Shown: in pieces, positions 55,925-64,000 of the stretch
How positions within the stretch are numbered: the first letter of the stretch is position 1
How the letters are laid out: the number at the start of each line of letters is the position of its first letter
Assembly (NCBI GenBank): GCA_002104905.1
Contig: MCFE01000285.1
Span: 39,142 to 103,141, forward strand
From: Basidiobolus meristosporus CBS 931.73
Lineage: Eukaryota; Basidiobolomycota; Basidiobolomycetes; Basidiobolales; Basidiobolaceae
DNA: 64,000 nt
Reading direction: 5' to 3'
Made by a program: the position numbers and the translations under genes
The notes under the pieces: generated by a model
The model's input: only the letters and a program-made list of their open reading frames with translations
Database searches by the model: none
What the model was told of the DNA's origin: nothing

Positions 55925-56985
55925 GGAGGATGAGGCAGCTTTTATTAGTTGTCAGCCAAGCTTAATTCAACCAAGTGACAGATTGAGAATATTGACAGAT
56001 AGGAATGTAGCCAATTCAGGCAGCAGAATCACGGGATTATTTGCAACGAAATCCGGTCAATTATACTTGATTCATCCATAAAGTAGGATTGATAAGCCTT
56101 TATAGTTAACCTGACGAGTTGTATCAAATCAAGATTGGAGAGAGATGCCAGACATGATTACCAAATATGTACTCAGGGTTTTTCTTATCCATTGTGATAG
56201 ATTACAGCCCAACACTACAAATTGACATTTCGTGATTTCCTATTCGGTCCAATGCTGACACCTCCAGATATTGGGTACGTCCTTTATCATTAAGCAGCTC
56301 TTCCAGATGGTTGTGGATATCATTATTACAGATTGAGTAGCATATTAATATGCGCTACCAATAAAGTTGCTCAATTAATAGTATAAAAGGCCAACCCTGA
56401 CCACCACATATCTCATTAAGCTGTAGATCATCTTTATTTGATGCTTCCCTATCAGCAAGAAATCATTTCCATACATAACTGAAGTACACTTTTTTTGTCC
56501 GTCTCAATAGTATATATCATATTTCTGTGCGTTTGTGCACTGTAAGTTGAATTATATAGTGTGCAAGGTAATCAAAAAGTAGAGCGTTTTTGTAGTCAAG
56601 CAGAATGCTAAACATACATCATAAAGGAGTCTATTGCGCGAGGTATAGTTCAATACTACATAGTATCGATTATCAGCCATAGATGAGATGGTACACAAGT
56701 ATTGCTCAACATGGTAAACAACTCTGAAGTGATGGTACATTATCTTGGCTGGCCCATCAGGGATTTCTTCTGCTTTGCTACAAAGAATGGATAACTAGTG
56801 AAATTGCTATATGTAATGATAGCCAAATCTGATCGAAAACACCTCTATTGGATACAATAGTTGAGTAGCTTCAAAATAATCTATTGCTGATATCATGCTA
56901 TTTTATATGCACAAGTGCTGCTTGTCAATGTGCCAAGATTTCACCGTCAATATTGCGCAAACATAGAGTCATGAAGTAAGCATGA
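55925..56985. repeat. Spacer X, copy 2
   Basis: Closely matches 48329-49400, including TATAAAAGG at about 56383. Ends where a transporter fragment begins (56990), so it is cut relative to copies 1 and 3. Confidence 0.8.
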
Positions 56986-56989
56986 ATGG

Positions 56990-57170
56990 AAGGATCATCT
57001 TGTGCAGCATCGATGTGCTCCATTTGGTTAGACTTTTCGAAGGGTTTTTCTTCGCTCATAGTTGTTGTGGGGAATTTCTAAGGGAACAACATGGAGGATG
57101 AGGCAGCTTTTGTTTGTTCTCAGCCAAACTTAATTCAACCAAGTGACAGATTTGGCAAGATTGACATATA
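56990..57170 (-). pseudogene. Fragment of a fifth transporter gene (5' end and leader)
   Basis: Start ATG at 57092-57090 with a stop at codon 5, then about 34 codons matching the transporter N-terminus, plus its upstream leader to 57170. The rest is missing, replaced by spacer X. Confidence 0.85.
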
Positions 57171-57828
57171 TAAATATAGCCACTTACGGAAAGAAGATTT
57201 TTTAGCTGCACGATTGACCATTAAACTTGATTGGGAAGTACATCGAGATATACACCAAAATACGTGATTGCGATCAGCTGGTATTGTGGATAACTCTCTG
57301 CTATATGGAATGACAACAGGAGTGTTGATAGCCATTACCAAAGACAGACCATTGAAAATAGCCAGATATGGGTGGCCGTTGTGATAGTTGACTATTCTCC
57401 AGAGGCGAGCCTGATGATAGCAGGAAGTAATATTCGTCCTTATATATTCTATTTAGCATATAGTATTTACGTGTTAGTGCACCAGAAGGGTTTGCTTTGC
57501 TCGTAAAGTTGAGTTTTATTGATTATCAGATGGTTCAATAGTAGAGTGTCAATATGAAGTTACCAATGTGCAGGAAATGGGAAAGTATGGCTCACTACAC
57601 GACTGCTAATGCTCCAGAAGTTAAACAAACTATATATTTCAATGCATAATTCAACTCGAAATGAAAAGTCACACAGTCAATAGATCGCTTTGCTCAATAC
57701 CAATATCGTTGGACAACTAGAGTTGTTCAACACTGAAATTGCGGAACGGTTTGATATGGTGATAAGATTAGAAATCTGCAATTAATTCTAATAAATCCGA
57801 AACTTTGCTGTTGTCCTTTACTCACAAC
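57171..57828. other. AT-rich flank of the GNAT gene
   Basis: No ORF or repeat match seen. Unlike the rest of the array it is single-copy in this window. Confidence 0.5.
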
Positions 57829-58293
57829 ATGCTGAGGGTCGAGAGAACAGACAGTAACGGTAAAGGCTTCAAACAATTGATAGCTGCCTTAGACGAGTAT
57901 CTAGCCATCGCTGATGGACATTTAAGTGAGGAGGAGCGAAATGCCTATGTGGAGCTAAATACTATCGAATACATAGACACAGTAGTTATGGCATACGATG
58001 ATGAGGAGCCCGTTGGCTGCGTCTGTTTCCGACCATATGATGCTCAAAAGGCCGAACTAAAAAGAATGTTTGTCGCCCCTGAAAAGAGGAAGTTGGGCGT
58101 TGCTTCGGCCGTAATCGCTGAATCGGAAAACTGGATCAAAGAATTAAACTTCAAGGAGATTATACTGGAAACTGGCCAGAACATGCAAGCAGCAATCAAC
58201 TTTTACACAAAGCAGGGATATGAACCTACTGACAGATATGGGGTATATGTTAATGCTCCGAACAGTGTTTGTATGAAGAAAGAGATTAAATAA
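57829..58293 (+). CDS. GNAT-family N-acetyltransferase, bacterial-like
   Basis: 154 residues, intronless, from the first ATG 57829. A typical GNAT core: central strand VVMAYDDEEPVGCVCFR, then LKRMFVAPEKRKLGVASAV (acetyl-CoA loop R/QxxGxA type, with KRKLGVAS), ILETGQNMQAAINFYTKQGYE (strand 5 and the FYxKxGY motif) and a C-terminal SVCMKKE. The pattern EL-N--I--I..VVxAY and ENSVCMKKEL-like end is that of small acetyltransferases common in Bacteroidetes. Substrate unknown. It sits between a broken transporter and copy 4. Horizontal transfer is inferred, not proved. Confidence 0.88.
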   Translation: MLRVERTDSNGKGFKQLIAALDEYLAIADGHLSEEERNAYVELNTIEYIDTVVMAYDDEEPVGCVCFRPYDAQKAELKRMFVAPEKRKLGVASAVIAESENWIKELNFKEIILETGQNMQAAINFYTKQGYEPTDRYGVYVNAPNSVCMKKEIK

Positions 58294-58889
58294 AGGTTGT
58301 GATATACTGATCTACAAATATAAGCCCTTAAGCCCTGTTATCATGGTAGACGTATTTATTTCGCGTGTAAAAAACCTTTCGTAAGAAAGGAATCGTTGAA
58401 TGTTTATGGGAATTAAGCAAGAACGATAGCATCTTTATGGTAAGTAAATAGGTGACCAATATCATGGAAATTATACCGAATTTTCGAGGTTCCTTATTAC
58501 TGCTTATTTCTTGAGATTGCCATATTGAAGTTGTGGTCCTGGAATCAATTAATTCCTATATTTTAGTTTTCTCTCTAGTAGACCAAAACCATCCTTGGTT
58601 TTACAAAGCTCAGAGAATTTAACAAATAAACCACCCAATCGTGTTGAGCAACGCAGTGGAAAGTAGCTATTTATTAGAGGTATATGTTGAAATCTAATAT
58701 ACATATATAATATATTTGCACTCAACTCTGCTACATACTGCTGAAATATTCAAAGCACATCCCTGAAATTCTGAATGCCAGCGATATTACCAAGTAAATA
58801 CTCACGAATAATTGAAACGCTATTGCTTTTATTTTACATCCTATGTATACTAATGTTACAATCAGGTGAACACCTTCTGGCACTTCCTA
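58294..58889. other. 3' flank of GNAT gene
   Basis: AT-rich, no ORF. The transporter 3' flank repeat begins at about 58815. Confidence 0.5.
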
Positions 58890-60509
58890 TCAACACTCGA
58901 TGGCATCAAACTTCCGGAAGATCCAGTAGAAGATGACAGTCATGACTCCCATCAGTCCGGTTTGGATGCCGAACACGTACACAAAGTTGGGGTCGTTGCT
59001 CCACACTGCAAGGATCAGGCCAATCAGACTACCGCCACAGTTGGTGAACAGGAAAAGAGAGGTCACCACCGACTTGAGCTCGGGGGCGGCTTGTCGGAAG
59101 GCAAACTCCAGACCGGTGACTGAGGCGAAGATCTCGGAGATGGAGATTCCAATGAACGGGATCACTTGCCACCAGATGGAGATGTCGTTGACTGGTTGCT
59201 CACCCTCGGGCAGGCCACTCAAATCGGTGAAGTTGTAGTAGGGACCGGTCTTGTAGACCTGTGCTTGGAGAACGGTGACATAGACAAAGGCAAGTGTGGC
59301 AATTGTGAACCCGATGGTGATGCGTGTGATGGGACCAAGACGGCAGCCCATTCTTCTCAGCAATGGGAAGATGGCCGTGTCAAAGATAGGGATGGCAACT
59401 ACCAGGACAAGGCTGTTGACCAGGTTCAGCTGCTCGGGCCCACTGATGAACGATGGTCTTTGCATCGTCAGTCCCATGTTGATGAAGTTGTCGGACATGT
59501 TGTAGTACAGAGCCCAGTAGAAGGGATAGAACAGGAAGACCAAGCAAGCGCGCAGGGTTTTCTTGAGATCCTCGATGAACTGATCGTCCCACTCAAAGCC
59601 ATCCACCTTGGCGTAGTCCAACCAGTGCTCGATAGGCCCATTGGTCTTGGCATTGTCCAACGGGGTCTTGCGATGGGACAGAGCATACTTGATGCAGGAG
59701 TAGGTCTTCGAGAGGACAGTGCCGGATGGAGGCTTGACATAGTACAGCTTTTTGGCGGACACGAAGATCACGAGGCCAATCACGAACATGATCGCTGGCA
59801 GTGAGTAGGCCAGGGGATAGGATCCGTAGTCGTTGGCAACGATGGGACAGATGAACTGGCCCAACAAGGCGCCACAGTTGATGGCCCAGTAGAAGAAGCG
59901 GAAGATGCGCTCAACGGTGAGCTGCGAGTCGGTGTAGACACCAGGGGTCTTGGTCGGGAAGATTCCTTCCTTGATCTGCTCAGCGGCAAAGGAGGAAACA
60001 TTGGACTTGATGCCGCCGGTGCCGAAGGAGATGAAGACATACAGGGCAATCACGAAGCCGATCACACCGAAGCTTCCATCCAGAGAGGCTGGGAGGGAGC
60101 TGACTGCCAGGAACACCAAGCCCACCATGTAGAAGAGGGAGAATATGACGATGGTCTTGAACTTTCCGATGTAGCGGTCAGCAACGACGGCACCAAGAAT
60201 AGTGGTGCAATAGGCCAGAAACTGGAAGCCTCTGTTCACGGCGGTGGCAGTGCTCTTGTTGAAGCCAAGAACCTTGAGCATGTAGGGCTGGAACAGAAGC
60301 GAGGCACCGTAGAAGGCAAAGCGCTCGCACAGCTCGGTGATGATGATGAACCAGGCCGCGAGGGGGACCTTTCCAGCAACGCGTAGCTTGATGTCATCGG
60401 AGTTGGGAGGATTATCTTGTGCAGCATCGATGTGCTCCACTTGGGTAGACTTTTCGAAGGGTTTTTCTTCGCTCATAGTTGTTGTGGGGAATTTCTGAGG
60501 AAACAGCAT
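58890..60509 (-). CDS. PTR2: Proton-coupled oligopeptide transporter, copy 4
   Basis: 539 residues with small changes (DNPPNSDD, HRKTPLDNA, LVVAIPIFDTAIF). Motifs intact. Head to head with protease 2 as copy 2 is with protease 1. Confidence 0.95.
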   Translation of the reverse strand: MLFPQKFPTTTMSEEKPFEKSTQVEHIDAAQDNPPNSDDIKLRVAGKVPLAAWFIIITELCERFAFYGASLLFQPYMLKVLGFNKSTATAVNRGFQFLAYCTTILGAVVADRYIGKFKTIVIFSLFYMVGLVFLAVSSLPASLDGSFGVIGFVIALYVFISFGTGGIKSNVSSFAAEQIKEGIFPTKTPGVYTDSQLTVERIFRFFYWAINCGALLGQFICPIVANDYGSYPLAYSLPAIMFVIGLVIFVSAKKLYYVKPPSGTVLSKTYSCIKYALSHRKTPLDNAKTNGPIEHWLDYAKVDGFEWDDQFIEDLKKTLRACLVFLFYPFYWALYYNMSDNFINMGLTMQRPSFISGPEQLNLVNSLVLVVAIPIFDTAIFPLLRRMGCRLGPITRITIGFTIATLAFVYVTVLQAQVYKTGPYYNFTDLSGLPEGEQPVNDISIWWQVIPFIGISISEIFASVTGLEFAFRQAAPELKSVVTSLFLFTNCGGSLIGLILAVWSNDPNFVYVFGIQTGLMGVMTVIFYWIFRKFDAIEC

Positions 60510-61325
60510 GGAGGATGAGGCAGCTTTTATTAGTTCTCAGCCAAGCTTAATTCAACCAAGTGACAGATTTGAGAATATTGACAGATAGGGATATAGCCAA
60601 TTTAGGTAGTTGACCCACTGATTTATTTCAAGCAAAATCCAATCAATTATACTTAAATAGGTAGCTCTTTCAGAAGATAGTTAACCTGAATCAATTTTTA
60701 GTCATCTGTTTACTTATCAAGATTTGCCAATCATTTAACCTTTTATGTACTGAGCATTTGCCTAGAGTAATTATCGGTTTGAGATCTTGGCCATATTCCA
60801 ATCCTGACCCCTAACCCCATCCAAATACAGATAACAACCAATCATGCCCTCTAGGCAACGACATCGGAAAGCTTTGATAGTTGTTTTGTAAGCACACGGG
60901 GCAAGGCCAAATTAGCAGCAATATTACCCAGCAGCTTGGCCATGGAGCTTATTGTAAGTAATTGGTGGTACTTCAAATCCAGTGATTTCTATTCTAATTT
61001 TATAACTAAAGGCTAATTGACTGCTACTCTAAAGATATAAAAGTCACTCTCTCACTACATATGTAGCTTAACCATATTGTACATCTCTCCAAGCTTGGTC
61101 GGAAGGATAAGTGCATTATTATATATATTATTAATGTAACATCCACTCCCATATGCTCGGAATTAATTGCTTATTATGTGGAGGGAAATTCTCTTCTGGA
61201 ATAGCACGCGGCATTATTACTTTGTTGGGCTGGCTGCTTCCCCTGCATTTTCGTATCACTCCGAGCCCTTTATATTTGGCGGCCTTCGTTCTTCAGGCGG
61301 TAAGTACGGCACTATTGGAGCAACT
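60510..61325. promoter_or_regulatory. Shared upstream region, transporter 4 / protease 2
   Basis: Over 90% identical to 51606-52422. TATA box ATATAAAAG at about 61036; upstream ATG frame 61153-61338 conserved in length (61 codons). Confidence 0.5.
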
Positions 61326-62633
61326 ATGGCTAGATTAATCACCCTTTTCATTGCAGTTGCTATTGTTCACCCAACCTTTGGTGCCGTTCTTCCTCGTGGA
61401 AACGAAGTTTATACACTTCCGATTCGTCGTTCATTTGCCCATGCGTCCAGTATATCGCGTAGAAGTGTGTATGCTAGAGCAGTAGGAAGCATCCCAGCTC
61501 AAAGTAATGTGGTCCATGTAACTACTTTTTTCATTCCACTATATCGTCGATTCTGAATAGTAATGAAGCATACCTATATATACACAGTATACCGCCTCCA
61601 TTGGGATCGGAACTCCACCTACTTCCTATGATCTTCTGATCGATACCAATTCTGCCAATACATGGGTAGGAGCACAGAAGGCCTACGTTCATACCAGCAC
61701 CTCCACCCAGACTGCAGATTCGGTTTCCGTCACTTATGGAAGTGGTTCATTCTCGGGAACCGAGTTCAGCGATACGGTGACGATTTCGCCTGGATTGGTG
61801 GTTCAATCTCAATCAATTGGGGTAGCTTCCTCATCTCAAGGGTTTACCGACTGCGACGGGATACTTGGTTTAGGTCCAGTTGATCTAACCCTTGGCACGT
61901 TATCTCCCAGCACTGGCTCCACAGTCCCTACCGTTGTGGACAACCTGTTTTCACAAGGTACAATCCCTAGCAATGTTTTTAGCCTCTCATTTGAGCCATC
62001 TACTTCGCTGACTTCCACGAATGGTGAGATTACGTTTGGTGGCACGGATTCGACCAAATACACTGGCAGCATTGCTTATGCTCCTATCACTGCAACATCT
62101 CCGGCAAGGGATTTTTGGGGTGTTGACGGGTCCTTCCGATATGGTGTTTCTGAGTCTATCTTGTCAACTACCGCCGGATCCGTTGATTCAGGCACAACAT
62201 TACTCTTACTGCCAACAGATGCATTCCAAAAATACTTGAAAGCAACAGGGGCGGTGATTGATAAAGCTACTGGGTTGCCCAAGCTTACTTCAGCCCAATT
62301 CGCCAAGCTGAAGTCGCTTTTCATTACCATTGGAGGCACTACACTAGAGCTCACTGCAAATGCCTGCATATTTCCTCGGGCATTAAACACTCAAATCGGT
62401 GGAGAGGCTGGGGGTATCTATCTTGCATTTGGTGATTTAGGTTCGAACTCAGGTGCAGGCTTAGATTTCATTTTGGGGCTGACGTTCCTGGAGAGGTTCT
62501 ATAGTGTATACGACGCAGATAACAAGAGAGTTGGTAAGTTGATAGCTTACGGAGGCCCTCGTTTTCTTTGTGCTAATATTCGTTATGCTTAGGTTTCGCC
62601 ACTACTCGTTTCACACATGCGAACACGAATTGA
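61326..62633 (+). CDS. Secreted aspartic protease (polyporopepsin-like), copy 2, complete
   Basis: Exons 61326-61517, 61588-62533, 62593-62633; 392 residues. Signal peptide MARLITLFIAVAIVHPTFGA, propeptide, mature A1 protease. Catalytic motifs LLIDTNSANTWVG and SVDSGTTLLLL; CDGILGLGP has the usual Asp. C-terminus LTFLERFYSVYDADNKRVGFATT is the classic polyporopepsin ending. DTN in place of DTG at the first site is shared with copy 1, so it is likely ancestral here. It would act outside the cell, cutting proteins to peptides. Confidence 0.92.
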
Positions 62634-62924
62634 TTCCATACCATTGATTGCGTATCTCTTATACCAAGATTATACTTTTGCATGCATACGTGAAGTATAC
62701 CTAATAAATGAATAAGTAGACTTTTGCGTGACAATTAATCCCAATGCACCAGTGTTGAAATTTTTTGAAAAGGAGGGTTTCGGAATGCAGTGCATCACCT
62801 GTGGCCACCCTGTGAATTGTAATGTTACTATCTAATACAAGCTAACTATTTCTGAAGGATCGTTATACCAACACTCTGATATAGGAATCATGTATAGCAA
62901 TAGTAATAATAATGAAGCTCAGTT
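62634..62924. other. 3' flank of protease 2
   Basis: Single-copy except its end, which matches the junction at 53600. Confidence 0.5.
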
Positions 62925-64000
62925 TTGATATGGTAAAGAGAAGAGTATTTGAGGGTATCGAATCAAGATTGAGGGAGATGTCAGACATGATTGCCAAATA
63001 TGTTCTCAGGGTTTTTCTTACCCATTGTGATAGATTACAGCCCAACACTACAAATTGTCATTTTGTGATTTCCTATTCGGTCCAATGCTGACAGCTCCAG
63101 ATATTGGGTTCGTCCTTTATCGTCAAGCAGCTCTCAGATAGTTTTGGATATCATTATTACAAATTGAGTAGCATATTTAGTATGCACTACCAACCAAGTT
63201 ATTCAATTAATAGTAAAGAAGGCTAACCCTAAACACCACATATCTCATTAAGTTGTAGATCATCTTTATTTGATGCTTCCTTGTCAGCAAGAAATCATTC
63301 CCATACATAACTGAAGTACACTTCTTGCGTTAATCCCAATAATACAGATCATATTTCTGAGAGTTTGTGCGCTGCAAGTTGAGTTGAAAGTGTGCAAGGG
63401 AATCAAAAAGTAGATTGTGCTTATAGTCAAGCAGAATGTTAAATGTATATCATAAGGGATTCTATTGTACGAGATATAGTTCAATACTACATAGTATCGA
63501 TTATCAGCCATAGATGAGATGGTACACAAGTATTGATCATAAGATAAACAGTTCTGAAGTGATGGTACATTATCTTGGCTGAACCCATCAGGGATTTCTT
63601 CTGCTTTGCTACAAAGAATGGATAAGTAGTGAAATTGCTACATGTAATGATAGCCAAATCTGATCGAAAACACCTCTATTGAATACAATAGTTGAGTAGC
63701 TTCAAAATAATCTATTGCCGATATCATGCTATTTTATATGCACAAGTGCTGCTGCCAATGTGCCAAGATTTCACCGTCAATATTGCGCAAACATAGAGTC
63801 ATGAAATAGCATGAATGGAAGTAAAAACTTGAAGTATCCACAGGTTCTGCAGCTCGTGTATCTAGTTTATAGATCAATATCCGCATTTTTATACGACTCT
63901 AATTGCAAGGACTACTTTATCCTAGAGACGTTGCGTATACAGACATCGTGACATTTTATTTGGCATTGCATATGATCAGCATTTTCCTATTTACCACTAG
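62925..64000. repeat. Spacer X, copy 3 (runs to the right edge)
   Basis: Matches 48530-49577. From about 63840 to the edge it is almost identical to 49416-49577. The TATA box position reads AGTAAAGAAGG (about 63213), so the box is lost. Its truncated left start shows recombination near 62955. Confidence 0.8.

Overview
The window is nuclear DNA of a filamentous fungus. Conserved genes carry many short GT-AG introns, mostly about 50-110 bases and one with a TACTAAC branch site. The genes are of fungal type: Mei2-like RNA-binding protein, Byr2/Ste11 MAPKKK, MEF2/Rlm1-type MADS factor, ICP55-type aminopeptidase and polyporopepsin-like proteases. The lineage is uncertain. The proteases recall basidiomycete enzymes, while a full-length SETD7-type MORN-SET methyltransferase would fit an early-diverging (non-Dikarya) fungus better. 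No CRISPR, phage, rRNA or recognisable tRNA was seen.

Region 1 (1-21.5 kb) is a nest of decayed transposons. The oldest layer is a DNA element with two divergent genes: a tnp2-like transposase and an unrelated coiled-coil/repeat accessory protein. Parts of three copies (A, B, C) are present, A and C lying tail to tail. Copy A is broken by a nearly complete Ty3/gypsy chromovirus (2054-8820, target duplication GAGAC) and by copy B. Next come stacked Ty1/copia elements, one complete but dead (14896-19535, target duplication GAACT) and others fragmentary. The gypsy element appears to use Tf1-type self-priming, and the copia element a half-tRNA initiator-Met primer site.

Region 2 (21.8-41.5 kb) is GC-richer and holds conserved genes that look single-copy. 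In order: mei2-like (-), byr2/STE11-like (+, head to head with mei2), a short Lys-Gly-repeat ORF (+), MADS-box factor (+), SETD7-like (-), ribosomal protein eS27 (-), ICP55/XPNPEP3-like aminopeptidase (-), an orphan ORF (+) and a sigma-like glutathione S-transferase (+). Intron-exon models were built by hand. Each spliced model gives an open frame of the expected family length. Mei2, Byr2 and a MADS factor lying together suggests a sexual-development neighbourhood.

Region 3 (41.7-64 kb) is built by tandem duplication. Two copies of a zinc-type (MDR) quinone oxidoreductase are followed by an array of four nearly identical proton/oligopeptide transporters (PTR2/POT family). In the array, transporter plus an ORF-less spacer X alternates with transporter plus a secreted aspartic protease. 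The two proteases (one with a damaged C-terminus) and four transporters would fit a secrete-digest-import peptide feeding system. An intronless, bacterial-looking GNAT acetyltransferase sits inside the array beside a fifth, broken transporter fragment. Spacer X starts again at the right edge, so the array probably continues beyond the window.
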